Assembly: GCF_008710285.1 (NCBI RefSeq)
Contig: NZ_VYQF01000003.1
Coordinates: forward strand, 1 to 64,000
Origin: Ginsengibacter hankyongi
GTDB lineage: Bacteria > Bacteroidota > Bacteroidia > Chitinophagales > Chitinophagaceae
Length of the DNA stretch: 64,000 nucleotides
Direction of reading: 5' to 3'
The notes below the pieces were generated by a model. The model worked only from the letters and a program-made list of their open reading frames with translations. It did no database searches and had not been told where the DNA came from. The position numbers and the translations under genes were made by a program. Every line of letters starts with the position of its first letter. The first letter of the stretch is position 1. Shown piece after piece: positions 44,068-53,935 of this stretch.

Positions 44068-44425
44068 ATTAATATTTTTTTGACAGGTGAATTTTATAGT
44101 GAAATTTACTACCCTAATTACGGATAATGAATAATTACAATCAGCTAAAAGCGTGATACTGGTCAGTGTACCTTACTTAAACGAAAAAGTTTCTTCGGCA
44201 GATAGCATATGCTGCCGTTACATCGAAATACGCATTCCCGTACATACCGCCTAATGGTCCCGGTCCGCCTGCGGATATAACGGTATCGATTATTCGATTT
44301 CCAGACTGGATCGTATTTGTTATACCAACATCTGAGGCATTATATCAATAATCCATGTCATACCTCATTCCTATTTACCTACGGAAAAATACCGGCAAAA
44401 GATAAAATTTATGATAAGGTATCCT
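44068..44425. other. Intergenic, no gene supported
   Basis: 358 nt between the cupin gene and the RMD1-family gene, no open frame, no hairpin with a U-tract. Confidence 0.35.
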
Positions 44426-45211
44426 TTAGTGCAATCGTAATTTTTCCACCAGAAGATTAATTACTTCTACCAATATCAGAATAATAATGATCCACTCAAG
44501 CCTGGCACTGTTCCGGTTTTGAAGCAGTTCTCTCAGCAATTCAAGATTTTCCTTTACGATCCCCAGACCTTCCTGCACGTTGCGGAAACGGGATTGCAAT
44601 TCGAAGGTTTTTTTTAATCCTACATCCAATTGATTCAAAGCCTCATTCTCCCACGTTTCTTCGGGCGAATCAAAAATATACAGGTTGGCCGCAATCTTAT
44701 TTTTGAGATTTAACGTACGGCCGATATATTTTTTTAAATTAATTCCGCCCAGTTCTATCTTACCCTTTTTTTCGAGTATCTGTGTATGATAGTTTGTTTC
44801 TGCCAGCAGCAGGTTGGTCTGCTGGTCATAATAATCCAACGCCACACTTTGAGACACATTCAGCATAATAAGCCTGAGCGTTTCGATGTCTGCCTTCGGA
44901 ATTTCCACTTTGCTAAAACCATAAATCACTGATGGTGCTTCGGTTTCTATATCAAACTCGTCACTGAGCCGCTGCTCAATATAGTTCCGGCAATAGGGTT
45001 TTATTAATTGCAAAAAGGCAGACATCTCCGTTTCACTATATCCAATGAAACTTACAATGCCATGCTTAAACACATACAGGTATTTTTGATTCCCGATATC
45101 ATAGAACAACTCTTCCATATCAGCATAATGTATATCGGCTGTAAATACATTTTTAAATTGTCTTACATCAATATTATCTGCCACCTGGAAGGAAATCACT
45201 CTTAATGTCAT
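44426..45211 (-). CDS. RMD1/DUF155-family protein
   Basis: A 261-residue protein: FYDIGNQKYLYVFKHGIVSF, LSDEFDIETEAPSVIYGFSK, LDYYDQQTNLLLAETNYHTQ and LNLKNKIAANLYIFDSPEETWENEALNQL, ending with a single transmembrane helix (LEWIIIILILVEVINLLVEK). This is the DUF155/RMD1 pattern known mostly from mitochondrial proteins of eukaryotes (RMD1, RMND1), with bacterial homologues. The cytoplasmic part may act in membrane or ribosome-associated tasks; no role is proven in bacteria. Confidence 0.82.
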   Translation of the reverse strand: MTLRVISFQVADNIDVRQFKNVFTADIHYADMEELFYDIGNQKYLYVFKHGIVSFIGYSETEMSAFLQLIKPYCRNYIEQRLSDEFDIETEAPSVIYGFSKVEIPKADIETLRLIMLNVSQSVALDYYDQQTNLLLAETNYHTQILEKKGKIELGGINLKKYIGRTLNLKNKIAANLYIFDSPEETWENEALNQLDVGLKKTFELQSRFRNVQEGLGIVKENLELLRELLQNRNSARLEWIIIILILVEVINLLVEKLRLH

Positions 45212-45295
45212 ATAAAACCGTACTTAGTTCCTTAAAGTTAAAATAAGTTAAGCAGAGATAAAATGGGTGAGCACCTGTATTGCATATTCAATGCA

Positions 45296-45324
45296 AAAAG
45301 GCACTGCAATATGCAATGCCTTTT
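45296..45324 (-). terminator. Terminator of the small secreted protein gene
   Basis: AAAAGGCA at 45296-45303 pairs with TGCCTTTT at 45317-45324 (with inner TGCA pairing). On the minus strand it is followed by a T-run, 11 nt beyond the stop at 45335. Confidence 0.65.
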
Positions 45325-45334
45325 CAGAGTGTAT

Positions 45335-45742
45335 TTACATTTTTACTGAGTTTGAATACAGGCGGTTTATTTTATATATTTTATGAAAAGCATCATAACT
45401 GGTAAGCTCTGCATCGGTGTTGAAATTTGCATCCAAAGCATCATGAAAAGCATGATTTTGAGGAAAAGCATATTTCAGGTTCATTTTAGTAAGCTCCTTC
45501 AAAGTATCAGAAGAAGGCGTAGTAAAAAAATACTTCGGACCATGTTTTTCCGCCTCTTTTGGAGAATGAGCCGCATGTATGTATTTGTAAATCATAATGG
45601 TTTCCCCGGGGTTCAAAATAGTATACCCGTTAGATTTTGTTGCTGTTTTGGATGTAAGTATCCCCTTTTGTGCCGCTGCATTTTGAGAACTGATTACAAG
45701 CAGCCCGGCACTTAATGCAATCAGAAAAAATAACTTTTTCAT
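45335..45742 (-). CDS. Small secreted hypothetical protein
   Basis: A 135-residue protein starting at 45742 (MKKLFFLIALSAGLLVISSQ) with a signal peptide ending at AAAQ. The mature part, KGILTSKTATKSNGYTILNP, GPKYFFTTPSSDTLKELTKM, and FHDALDANFNTDAELTSYDA, has no known family to me. An upstream ATG at 45775 would extend it by 11 residues, but the signal fits better from 45742. A terminator follows. Confidence 0.6.
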   Translation of the reverse strand: MKKLFFLIALSAGLLVISSQNAAAQKGILTSKTATKSNGYTILNPGETIMIYKYIHAAHSPKEAEKHGPKYFFTTPSSDTLKELTKMNLKYAFPQNHAFHDALDANFNTDAELTSYDAFHKIYKINRLYSNSVKM

Positions 45743-45868
45743 TGTAATAATTTTAAATGTGAGTAAACAGATCATAAATTGTTTCTTATTGAATTCGCAT
45801 CAAACTGGTGCGTAATAAATTGCAGGAAGAATTTATTTCTTTTATAAGAACTTCCTTTTATATGCAGT

Positions 45869-46249
45869 CTAAATTCTGAAGACCCGGATGCGCAGGTATA
45901 ATGGCCAGGTACAACTTCGCAGGTCGAAATTGTTTGTGATTGTATTACCAGGAATTTTTCTACGTAATATAATATCAGGATCATAGATGGATGAACCTGT
46001 ATTAAAATGAGGTAAGCTTACATAAATTGATGGAACTATTGAATGATTGTCAACTTTGTGATAGAGCAAATGACTTTTACAGCAATCCGTTAACTTATTA
46101 GCATGATTGCACTTATAGCCGTTGCATTCTTTACATCCCGGCATAGCGACCTTGCTAACCTGTTTGCTGCAATAGCGAATAGAGACAACCGTTCCAAATA
46201 CAGCACTGGTGTATATAACAAGAAATAATATTGCTAATACTCTTTTCAT
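45869..46249 (-). CDS. Small Cys-rich exported protein
   Basis: A 126-residue protein starting at 46249 (MKRVLAILFLVIYTSAVFGT) with a signal sequence. Cys residues are clustered (RYCSKQVSKVAMPGCKECNG, YKCNHANKLTDCCKSHLL) and may bind copper or zinc, or form disulfides; the layout recalls the HYC_CC_PP small proteins found in Bacteroidota, without a firm match. The upstream ATG at 46327 is less likely. Confidence 0.5.
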   Translation of the reverse strand: MKRVLAILFLVIYTSAVFGTVVSIRYCSKQVSKVAMPGCKECNGYKCNHANKLTDCCKSHLLYHKVDNHSIVPSIYVSLPHFNTGSSIYDPDIILRRKIPGNTITNNFDLRSCTWPLYLRIRVFRI

Positions 46250-46572
46250 TTGTAAATATAAAACTACTTTATCTCCGTGCATTTGCAAATGATCCCGGTT
46301 AGAAATATACCTGACCTTCATCAGCATTGCGATTCACGTTATAGTAACCGTGAGAAGCTATCATCTCAAGAAAAATTAAGTATCAATTTAAACCCTATCT
46401 ATCTTATAAATTTATAATTCAATAAAAAAGGAAAGATCAATCCTTTTATCAGCGTTTAAATCAGCATATTTTTACCAACTATCGTAAACGGATACACGAG
46501 ACTTTTTCTCCCGCCAATATAAATAGAATGCTTAAATTTATGACTTACTGTTGACGTTAAATGCTGCGTATA
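46250..46572. other. Intergenic, upstream of the kdp regulator
   Basis: 323 nt containing the promoter of the sigma-54-type regulator gene on the plus strand. No clear sigma-54 or other box was identified. Confidence 0.35.
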
Positions 46573-47904
46573 ATGAACAAGGTTTTGATTATAGACGACG
46601 AGGAGAAGCTAAGAAATTTATTAGGAAGGCTTATTAAGTTAGAAGGTTTTGCAGTTACCGAAAGCGGCAATCTAAAACAGGCATACAGGGCAATTGAAAA
46701 AGAAGAGCCCGATGTAATTCTTTGTGATGTAAAATTACCTGATGGCAATGGCATTGATTTCATTAAAGAAATAAAAGCAAGATATTTTGTCGTAGAAGTT
46801 ATTTTACTAACCGCTTACGGAAACATACCCGATGGCATACAGGCTATGAAAAACGGTGCTTTTGATTACCTAGTAAAAGGTAATGATAACGATAAAGTGA
46901 TTCCGTTATTAAATAAGGCTATCGAAAAAGTTGAATTAAAAAAGAAGATAGCATCGTTGGAAAAACAGGTCGGTAAAAAATATACTTTCGAAAGTATAAT
47001 AGGAACTTCTTCACTAATAATTGATGCCGTTAACTTAGCAAAGAAAGTTGCGCCCACAGATGCCACAGTTTTATTATTGGGTGAAACAGGAACCGGGAAA
47101 GAAGTATTTGCACAGGCGATTCATAATGCAAGCAGCAGAGTGGACAAGCCTTTCATGGCTTTAAACTGCAGTTCATTTACCAAGGAACTTTTGGAGAGTG
47201 AAATATTCGGCCACAAAGCAGGTGCATTTACAGGAGCAATAAAAGATAAGAAAGGGCTAATAGAAGAAGCCGATTCCGGAACATTGTTTTTAGATGAAAT
47301 TGGTGAAATGCCTTTGGAATTACAGTCAAAACTATTGCGTGTATTAGAAACGGGCGAGTTTATAAAGGTGGGTGATACTCACACCACCAAAGTGGATGTA
47401 AGGGTTATTGCAGCAACTAACCGCAACCTGCAGGAAGATGTAGAAAATTTAAAATTCAGGGAAGATCTTTTTTACCGGTTAAACGTATTTACAATAGTAC
47501 TGCCTCCGCTGCGTGAAAGAAGAAAAGATATTCCTGCTCTGTCACAGTTTTTTCTTAAAATTTTTTCAGCAAAAACTAATAATGTTGCTTCAGGTATGAG
47601 TAAAGAATTTGTAGAACACCTGCAGCAACACGACTGGAAAGGAAATATCCGGGAACTAAAAAACATAATAGAGAGAGCTGTTATTTTAACCGGCAGCCCT
47701 GAACTCACATTAGAAAATCTTCCTTTAGATCTACAGGTTAGTTCTTCAAAAACGGCATCATCATTTGATCTTGCAACTGTAGAAAAATCACACATCCAAA
47801 AAGTATTGCTTTATACAAAAGGCAATAAAACGGAAGCTGCAAAATTGCTTAATATTGGCTTAACCACTCTGTACAGGAAGATTGAAGAATATGGGTTGTC
47901 ATAA
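46573..47904 (+). CDS. NtrC-type sigma-54-dependent response regulator of the kdp locus
   Basis: A 443-residue regulator. Receiver domain: MNKVLIIDDEEKLRNLLGRL, Asp in ILCDVKLPDGNG, Thr in ILLTAYGN and Lys in YLVKGNDN. The AAA+ domain has Walker A GETGTGKE, the sigma-54 contact GAFTGA, Walker B TLFLDEIGEMP, and the sensor region DVRVIAATNRNLQEDV. The C-terminal HTH is NKTEAAKLLNIGLTTLYRKI. Its gene precedes the kdp operon on the same strand, so it probably replaces KdpE as the activator. The start at 46573 is preferred over the ATG at 46561. Confidence 0.93.
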   Translation: MNKVLIIDDEEKLRNLLGRLIKLEGFAVTESGNLKQAYRAIEKEEPDVILCDVKLPDGNGIDFIKEIKARYFVVEVILLTAYGNIPDGIQAMKNGAFDYLVKGNDNDKVIPLLNKAIEKVELKKKIASLEKQVGKKYTFESIIGTSSLIIDAVNLAKKVAPTDATVLLLGETGTGKEVFAQAIHNASSRVDKPFMALNCSSFTKELLESEIFGHKAGAFTGAIKDKKGLIEEADSGTLFLDEIGEMPLELQSKLLRVLETGEFIKVGDTHTTKVDVRVIAATNRNLQEDVENLKFREDLFYRLNVFTIVLPPLRERRKDIPALSQFFLKIFSAKTNNVASGMSKEFVEHLQQHDWKGNIRELKNIIERAVILTGSPELTLENLPLDLQVSSSKTASSFDLATVEKSHIQKVLLYTKGNKTEAAKLLNIGLTTLYRKIEEYGLS

Positions 47905-47929
47905 TAATCAAGCCTGTTCATTTTGATAC

Positions 47930-47957
47930 AACCCTTTCCAAAATGAAAGGGTTTTTT
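47930..47957 (+). terminator. Rho-independent terminator after the kdp regulator
   Basis: AACCCTTTC (47930-47938) pairs with GAAAGGGTT (47945-47953), followed by a T4 tract (47954-47957). It separates the regulator gene from the kdpF-kdpC operon, so the latter has its own promoter. Confidence 0.8.
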
Positions 47958-48087
47958 ATTTCCTTCCGGGCATCGCAAAATAAAGCAGATCAACCGAAAA
48001 CCCAATCAGCGCTGCATCTTGCGTCTCACTTCGCACACCAAAATTATCCCGGTATTGGTTTTGGAATATAGAGCCAAAAACAAACAA

Positions 48088-48171
48088 ATGCTTACATTAA
48101 TATTACTGTTTACAGGCTTCTTAGGCTTTGCAATATTTTTTAAATCTATTGATTTCTTTGATAAAATCTAA
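48088..48171 (+). CDS. 27-residue membrane micropeptide upstream of KdpF
   Basis: A small open frame beginning ATG at 48088 and ending TAA at 48171: MLTLILLFTGFLGFAIFFKS, ending IDFFDKI. It is one hydrophobic helix with a short charged C-terminus. It lies 4 nt before kdpF on the same strand. I recall similar short peptides in Bacteroidota kdp operons, but I know of no named family. It may assist assembly of the Kdp complex, which is inference. Confidence 0.55.
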   Translation: MLTLILLFTGFLGFAIFFKSIDFFDKI

Positions 48172-48175
48172 AACC

Positions 48176-48253
48176 ATGATAGCTCTATTTATTATCTCGT
48201 TACTGGTATTTTGTTACCTCTGTTATGTACTCATTAAACCGGAAAAATTTTAA
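48176..48253 (+). CDS. kdpF: KdpF, small subunit of the K+-transporting ATPase
   Basis: A 25-residue membrane peptide: MIALFIISLLVFCYLCYVLI, ending KPEKF, the standard KdpF pattern of one helix with the Lys-Pro-Glu C-terminus. KdpF stabilises the KdpABC complex in the inner membrane. It is too short for automatic frame finders. It starts 4 nt after the 27-residue micropeptide and is followed by kdpA after 3 nt. Confidence 0.9.
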   Translation: MIALFIISLLVFCYLCYVLIKPEKF

Positions 48254-48256
48254 ATT

Positions 48257-49957
48257 ATGAACACTGAAATTTTTGGCGTTATAGCCATGTTTGTTATTAC
48301 GGTGCTGCTCGCAATACCACTTGGGCGCTATATTGGCAAAGTGTATAATGGTGATAAAACCTGGCTGGATTTCATCTTCAATCCCGTTGACAACTTATTT
48401 TTTAAAGCCGGTGGGATAAAGCCTGAAAAAGAAATGACGTGGCAACAAAGCATGGTTGCGTTGCTGGTTATTAATTTAGTATGGTTCCTCTTATCAATGT
48501 TGGTGTTAATGAGCATGAGTTGGCTCCCGTTAAATCCGGATGGCAATCCATCTATGACTCCGGATTTAGCGTTTAACACCACCGTTAGTTTTGTAGCAAA
48601 TACTAATCTTCAGCACTATTCCGGTGAAACAGGTGTGTCTTATTTGGGACAATTATTACTGATGTTTTTTCAGTTTGTAAGTGCTGGTACGGGCATGGCA
48701 GCATGTGCAGTTGTGTTTAAAGCAATAAAAGAAAAAAGCACTCAAAACCCGGGTAACTTCTACAACTACTTTATAAAGTCATGTACGAGGATTTTGTTGC
48801 CACTTTCAATAGTAGTTGCTATTATTTTAATGTTCAATGGCACACCCATGACTTTCAAGGGTAAGGATCAATTTATAAGCATGCAGGGAGATACAGTCAA
48901 TGTATCAAGAGGTCCGGCTGCAGCGATGATAGCTATTAAGCAATTAGGCACTAACGGTGGCGGCTACTTCGGCGTAAACAGTGCGCATCCTTTCGAAAAT
49001 CCCAACTACTTTACCAATATGGTCGAGAATATTTGCATCATATTAATTCCAGCCGCTTTGATCTTTGCTTTGGGCTATATGCTTAAAAGAAAAAGATTTA
49101 CCTGGATTGTGTTTGGTATAATGACGTTGGGTTTTTTACTGCTTGTGATTCCATCGATCTATAATGAAAAGCATGGGAGTACGGCAGTTGGGAAAATGGG
49201 CATATTGCAAAGCCACGGAAGCACGGAGGGTAAAGAAGTTCGGTTTGGAGCAGCCGCATCCGCGTATTGGGGTATTAGTACAACGGTAACATCTAACGGT
49301 AGCGTAAACGCAATGCATGATAGCTTTACACCTTTAACCGGAATGTTTGCCATGTTGGGTATGATGATCAATTCATTTTACGGAGGCGTTGGGGTAGGGT
49401 TTTTAAATTTCTACATCTTCATCATCATCGCAGTTTTTATTAGTGGCTTAATGGTTGGCAGAACTCCGGAATTTATGGGTAAAAAAATTGAAGCAAAAGA
49501 AATAAAGATCGCTTCCATTATCGCGTTACTTCACCCGTTTTTGATCCTTGTTGGAACAGCCATTGCATCACGCCTGTATGCTCACGATCCAACTGCTTAT
49601 GCAGGCTGGCTCAATAATCCAGGTAATCATGGCTTCAGCGAAATGCTATATGAATTCACTTCTTCATCGGCCAATAACGGCAGCGGCTTCGAAGGCCTCG
49701 GGGATAACACACCTTTCTGGAATATAGCCTGCGGAACAGTGATGCTGCTTGCAAGATTTTTACCTATTATCGGCCCCGTTGCCATTGCAGGTATTCTTGC
49801 AAAGAAGAAGTATGTACCCGAAAGCGCCGGAACACTCAAAACAGATACATCCACATTCGGGATTATGGTATTCGCCGTAATATTTATCGTTGCTGCATTG
49901 AGTTTTTTCCCGGCATTGGCACTGGGGCCCATTTCAGAGTTCTTTGGAATGAGATAA
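48257..49957 (+). CDS. kdpA: KdpA, K+-translocating subunit
   Basis: A 566-residue membrane protein with about ten segments. Identifying blocks are NPVDNLFFKAGGIKPEKEMT, WQQSMVALLVINLVWFLLSM, PLNPDGNPSMTPDLAFNTTV, SFVANTNLQHYSGE (first selectivity loop), GTNGGGYFGVNSAHPFENPN (second), and LTGMFAMLGMMINSFYGGVG, SSANNGSGFEGLGDNTPFWN (later loops). KdpA forms the K+ pathway of the high-affinity Kdp pump, used at low external K+. Length is typical. 3 nt after kdpF. Confidence 0.97.
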   Translation: MNTEIFGVIAMFVITVLLAIPLGRYIGKVYNGDKTWLDFIFNPVDNLFFKAGGIKPEKEMTWQQSMVALLVINLVWFLLSMLVLMSMSWLPLNPDGNPSMTPDLAFNTTVSFVANTNLQHYSGETGVSYLGQLLLMFFQFVSAGTGMAACAVVFKAIKEKSTQNPGNFYNYFIKSCTRILLPLSIVVAIILMFNGTPMTFKGKDQFISMQGDTVNVSRGPAAAMIAIKQLGTNGGGYFGVNSAHPFENPNYFTNMVENICIILIPAALIFALGYMLKRKRFTWIVFGIMTLGFLLLVIPSIYNEKHGSTAVGKMGILQSHGSTEGKEVRFGAAASAYWGISTTVTSNGSVNAMHDSFTPLTGMFAMLGMMINSFYGGVGVGFLNFYIFIIIAVFISGLMVGRTPEFMGKKIEAKEIKIASIIALLHPFLILVGTAIASRLYAHDPTAYAGWLNNPGNHGFSEMLYEFTSSSANNGSGFEGLGDNTPFWNIACGTVMLLARFLPIIGPVAIAGILAKKKYVPESAGTLKTDTSTFGIMVFAVIFIVAALSFFPALALGPISEFFGMR

Positions 49958-50014
49958 ATTCTTATAAAGTCGTCCAACATAGTTAAACCTCGTACACATC
50001 GATTGTAACAAATA

Positions 50015-50101
50015 ATGAACAATATGAATCACACAGATACAAAGACAGAAAGTAACACAAAGCAAATCCTTCTGACCTTAGAAAACTTTGTCTCTTATTA
50101 G
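50015..50101 (+). CDS. Possible 28-residue peptide between kdpA and kdpB
   Basis: ATG at 50015 to TAG at 50101: MNNMNHTDTKTESNTKQILL, then TLENFVSY. It is polar with no membrane segment. Nothing supports translation beyond the frame itself; it may be noise in a 162-nt gap. Included because it lies inside the operon. Confidence 0.2.
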   Translation: MNNMNHTDTKTESNTKQILLTLENFVSY

Positions 50102-50119
50102 TTCAATAAACTTTAAACC

Positions 50120-52168
50120 ATGTCAATTCATAGAAGAACACAAAGATTATTTGAATCTTCATTGGTGAAAGAAGCTCTTGGGCAATCATTCATCAAACTC
50201 AATCCGCGTATCATGTTTCGCAACCCGGTAATGTTTACAGTAGAGATCTGCACGGCAATAATGCTGGCGGTTTGTATATGGATTTTAACGGGTGAAAAAA
50301 CACAAGGCGGCCTGGTATATAACATAATCGTGTTCGCCGTATTATTCTTAACATTATTGTTCGCCAACTTTGCAGAGGCAATTGCAGAAGCAAGAGGTAA
50401 GGCACAGGCAGATAGTCTTAGAAAAACAAGAGAAGACACCCCTGCAAAAAAAATATTTCCTGTTGGTGAAATACTTACCAATGAAGTTAAAATCGTTCCT
50501 TCTTCTCAATTAAGTAAAGGGGATCTCTTTCTTTGTGAAGCGGGTGACATAATACCAATGGACGGAGAAATAATCCATGGCATTGCAACGATTGATGAGA
50601 GTGCAATTACCGGCGAATCTGCTCCCGTGATACGGGAAGCAGGGGGCGATAAATCTTCAGTAACGGGTGGTACCAAGGTACTCAGCGATCATATAAAAGT
50701 TCGTGTTACAACCGAACCAGGCGAAAGTTTTTTAGATAAAATGATAGCATTGGTAGAAGGTGCATCAAGACAAAAAACACCAAACGAAATTGCATTGACA
50801 ATTTTATTGGCTGGCTTCACACTCATTTTTATAATTGTATGTGTAACGCTCGAACCTTTTGGTAAATATGCCAACACGCCTATAACAATTGCGGCTTTTA
50901 TTTCATTGTTTGTATGTCTTATACCTACAACGATCGGAGGTCTGCTGAGCGCCATCGGTATCGCCGGAATGGACAGGGCTTTAAGAGCAAACGTTATTAC
51001 GAAAAGCGGCAAGGCAGTTGAAACCGCCGGTGACGTTGATACCTTGTTATTAGATAAAACCGGAACTATCACAATCGGTAACCGCAAAGCGACCAACTTT
51101 TATCCGGCTAACGGTGTAGCGATAGACGCGTTTATCCAGGCATGTGCTTTATCTTCTTTAGCAGATGAAACACCGGAAGGAAAGTCGATAATAGAATTAT
51201 CAAATCTTGATAAAAATTCTTTCAATACTACCGGCGCAAAATTTATTGAGTTTACTGCGGAAACAAGAAGTAGTGGAATTGATTTACCGAATGGTTTAAA
51301 AATCCTTAAGGGAGCTTTTGATTCTATAAGGAATATAATAACAAAGGCTGGCAATGATTTTCCGGTTGAAACCGCAGACAGAGTAAAAATAATTTCTTCG
51401 AATGGCGGCACTCCGTTAGTAGTAAGTGAAAATGGAAAAGTGCTGGGCGTAATAGAATTGCAGGACATTATTAAACCCGGTATTAATGAGCGTTTTGAAA
51501 GACTAAGAAGGATGGGAATTAAAACCGTTATGGTTACCGGCGATAATCCATTAACAGCAAAATTTATTGCTGAAAAAGCCGGCGTAGACGATTTTATTGC
51601 CGAGGCAAAGCCGGAAGATAAAATGGTTTATATAAAAAAAGAACAACAACAGGGAAAATTAGTTGCCATGATGGGCGATGGAACCAATGATGCGCCAGCA
51701 TTGGCCCAGGCTGATGTAGGTGTTGCAATGAACAGCGGCACAGCCGCAGCAAAAGAAGCGGGTAACATGGTTGACCTTGATAATGATCCTACAAAATTGA
51801 TTGAAGTAGTGGAGATTGGCAAACAGCTTTTAATGACAAGAGGAACCCTGACCACCTTCTCTATTGCAAATGACGTAGCAAAGTATTTTGCTATTGTTCC
51901 TGCATTATTTATCATATCTATTCCTGCATTGCAAGGTTTAAATATTATGCATTTGCACAGTCCTGAAAGTGCCATTTTATCAGCAGTAATTTTTAATGCG
52001 ATCATTATTCCTTTGCTGATACCGCTTGCATTAAAAGGAGTTGCCTACAAGCCGATTGGCGCAAGTGCATTACTAAGGAGAAACTTATTAGTCTATGGAT
52101 TAGGCGGTGTGATAGTTCCTTTTATCGGTATAAAATTATTAGACATGATTGTTAGCATTTGGTTTTAA
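50120..52168 (+). CDS. kdpB: KdpB, P-type ATPase subunit
   Basis: A 682-residue P-type ATPase. The phosphorylated Asp312 is in [16 protein letters not shown] (ITGESAPVI) is the actuator motif; the hinge [10 protein letters not shown] and [20 protein letters not shown] are the P-domain motifs; and the KdpB-specific [20 protein letters not shown] follows the third helix. It hydrolyses ATP to drive K+ uptake with KdpA. Length is typical. Start at ATG 50120. Confidence 0.97.
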   Translation: MSIHRRTQRLFESSLVKEALGQSFIKLNPRIMFRNPVMFTVEICTAIMLAVCIWILTGEKTQGGLVYNIIVFAVLFLTLLFANFAEAIAEARGKAQADSLRKTREDTPAKKIFPVGEILTNEVKIVPSSQLSKGDLFLCEAGDIIPMDGEIIHGIATIDESAITGESAPVIREAGGDKSSVTGGTKVLSDHIKVRVTTEPGESFLDKMIALVEGASRQKTPNEIALTILLAGFTLIFIIVCVTLEPFGKYANTPITIAAFISLFVCLIPTTIGGLLSAIGIAGMDRALRANVITKSGKAVETAGDVDTLLLDKTGTITIGNRKATNFYPANGVAIDAFIQACALSSLADETPEGKSIIELSNLDKNSFNTTGAKFIEFTAETRSSGIDLPNGLKILKGAFDSIRNIITKAGNDFPVETADRVKIISSNGGTPLVVSENGKVLGVIELQDIIKPGINERFERLRRMGIKTVMVTGDNPLTAKFIAEKAGVDDFIAEAKPEDKMVYIKKEQQQGKLVAMMGDGTNDAPALAQADVGVAMNSGTAAAKEAGNMVDLDNDPTKLIEVVEIGKQLLMTRGTLTTFSIANDVAKYFAIVPALFIISIPALQGLNIMHLHSPESAILSAVIFNAIIIPLLIPLALKGVAYKPIGASALLRRNLLVYGLGGVIVPFIGIKLLDMIVSIWF

Positions 52169-52199
52169 CACAGTCATTATTTCTTCAAAAAATTAAAAT

Positions 52200-52763
52200 A
52201 TGAAACAACATTTTTTTCCCGCTTTAAGGCTCACTCTCATCTGCATAGTAGTGTTCATGGGATTATACACATTGCTTATTTGGGTCGTTGCACAGGCAGC
52301 ATCTGGCGGTGGTAAGGGCGAAACTGTATCAGTAAACAACAAAGTTGTCGGTTACAAATTAGAAGGTCAAAGTTTTACAGACGATAAATATTTTAACAGC
52401 CGGCCTTCTGCATGTGGTTTTAACGCAGCGGGTAGCGGAGCCAGCAATAAAGGCCCATCCAACCCTGATTATTTAAAAGAAGTTCAAAACCGGATAGATA
52501 CCTTTATGGTGCATAACCCTTTTGTAAAAAAAGAAGATATACCTTCTGAGTTAGTGACAGCGTCCGGTAGTGGCTTAGATCCGGATCTTTCTCCTCAAGG
52601 CGCTTATGTGCAGGTTCCGAGAATCGCAAAAACAAGAAATATTTCTGAAGAAAAAATAAAAGCACTTGTTGCACAACAAATTCAAAAACCTTTATTGGGT
52701 TTATTCGGACCAGGTAAAGTGAATCTTTTACAGTTGAATATCGAATTAGATAAATTAAAATAA
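52200..52763 (+). CDS. kdpC: KdpC subunit
   Basis: A 187-residue protein with one N-terminal membrane helix (LRLTLICIVVFMGLYTLLIW). The periplasmic part has YFNSRPSACGFNAAGSGASN, GPSNPDYLKEV, PSELVTASGSGLDPDLSPQG and IQKPLLGLFGPGKVNLLQLN, all KdpC features. KdpC acts with KdpA and KdpB and may help ATP binding. Length is normal. 31 nt after kdpB. Confidence 0.96.
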   Translation: MKQHFFPALRLTLICIVVFMGLYTLLIWVVAQAASGGGKGETVSVNNKVVGYKLEGQSFTDDKYFNSRPSACGFNAAGSGASNKGPSNPDYLKEVQNRIDTFMVHNPFVKKEDIPSELVTASGSGLDPDLSPQGAYVQVPRIAKTRNISEEKIKALVAQQIQKPLLGLFGPGKVNLLQLNIELDKLK

Positions 52764-52798
52764 TAATAAACGAAGTTGTAACATTTAAAAAGTTTCAA

Positions 52799-53935
52799 TT
52801 GACTGAGCAAGACGATAACGATAAAAAAGTACAACAGTTTTTAGACCTGAATCGTAAAAGTGCGAGAGGGAAGTTTAAAATTTACATCGGCATGAGCGCT
52901 GGTGTGGGTAAAACTTATCGCATGTTGCAGGAAGCGCATAAACTTTTAGAGAACGGAGTAAATATAAAAGTGGGATATGTTGAAACGCATGGAAGACAGG
53001 AAACACAGGCATTAATGGATGGTCTTCCTGTTGTTCCCCGAAGGGAAGTTTTTTACAAAGGCAAGCGCTTAGAAGAACTGGATGTACAGGCCGTATTATT
53101 GCTTCATCCGGATGTTGTGATTGTAGATGAGCTTGCCCACACGAATATTCCCGGGAGTAAAAATGAAAAGAGATGGCAGGATGTTTTAGATATACTGGAT
53201 GCAGGAATTGATGTAATATCAGCTGTAAACATTCAGCATATTGAAAGCATCAATGAAGATGTAAAACAAATTACCGGGGTTGAAGTAAAAGAAAGAATAC
53301 CCGATAAAATGTTGCAAATAGCTGATGAAGTGGTAAACATAGATCTTACCGCCGATGAATTAATAACAAGATTAAAAGAAGGAAAGATCTATGATCACAC
53401 AAAAGTTCAGCAGGCATTACAGAATTTTTTTCAACCAGATCAAATACTGCAGCTTCGGGAACTCGCTTTAAAAGAAGTTGCCGGCCAGGTAGAAAGAAAA
53501 GTCGATTACCAGGTCACAGCTAAAAAAAATCCATATCGTCATGAACGGTTCCTGGCTTGTGTTTCTTCAAATTACCAAATAGCACAACGCATTATTCGAA
53601 AAACTGCAAGACTGGCATCCTATTACAACAGCCAATGGTATGTTCTGTATGTTCAATCTTCAAAAGAATCGGCAGAGAAAATTCCCTTAGCAACACAAAG
53701 GCATTTAATTAATAACTTTAAAAACGCAACAGAGTTAGGAGCTGAAGTGATTCAGAAAAAAGATGATAATATCGCTGCTGCAATAATGGAAATGGTTAAC
53801 GAAAAACAGATTACCACTATTTGTATCGGAAAGCCACATTTAAATCTTTTTCAAATTATCTTAAAAACAAGTGTATTTAACCAGCTATTGAAAACACTTT
53901 CAAAAAACAATATTGATATTGTAATATTTTCCTGA
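52799..53935 (+). CDS. KdpD-type sensor module without kinase domains
   Basis: A 378-residue cytoplasmic protein with the N-terminal KdpD domain: GKFKIYIGMSAGVGKTYRML (Walker A-like), VGYVETHGRQETQALMDGLP, PDVVIVDELAHTNIPGSKNE and KRWQDVLDILDAGIDVISAV, followed by a USP-like domain (RFLACVSSNYQIAQRIIRKT and TTICIGKPHLNLFQIILKTS). The DUF4118, HisKA and HATPase parts of full KdpD are absent; a separate kinase gene overlaps by 1 nt. The start is a TTG at 52799, as no ATG fits; the frame is open upstream. Confidence 0.9.
   Translation: MTEQDDNDKKVQQFLDLNRKSARGKFKIYIGMSAGVGKTYRMLQEAHKLLENGVNIKVGYVETHGRQETQALMDGLPVVPRREVFYKGKRLEELDVQAVLLLHPDVVIVDELAHTNIPGSKNEKRWQDVLDILDAGIDVISAVNIQHIESINEDVKQITGVEVKERIPDKMLQIADEVVNIDLTADELITRLKEGKIYDHTKVQQALQNFFQPDQILQLRELALKEVAGQVERKVDYQVTAKKNPYRHERFLACVSSNYQIAQRIIRKTARLASYYNSQWYVLYVQSSKESAEKIPLATQRHLINNFKNATELGAEVIQKKDDNIAAAIMEMVNEKQITTICIGKPHLNLFQIILKTSVFNQLLKTLSKNNIDIVIFS

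Noticed and set aside
48051-48064. Possible sigma-54 promoter (GG-N10-GG) before the kdp micropeptide
   Set aside because: The -12 element should be GC, and here it is GG; too weak to annotate although the regulator is of the sigma-54 type.
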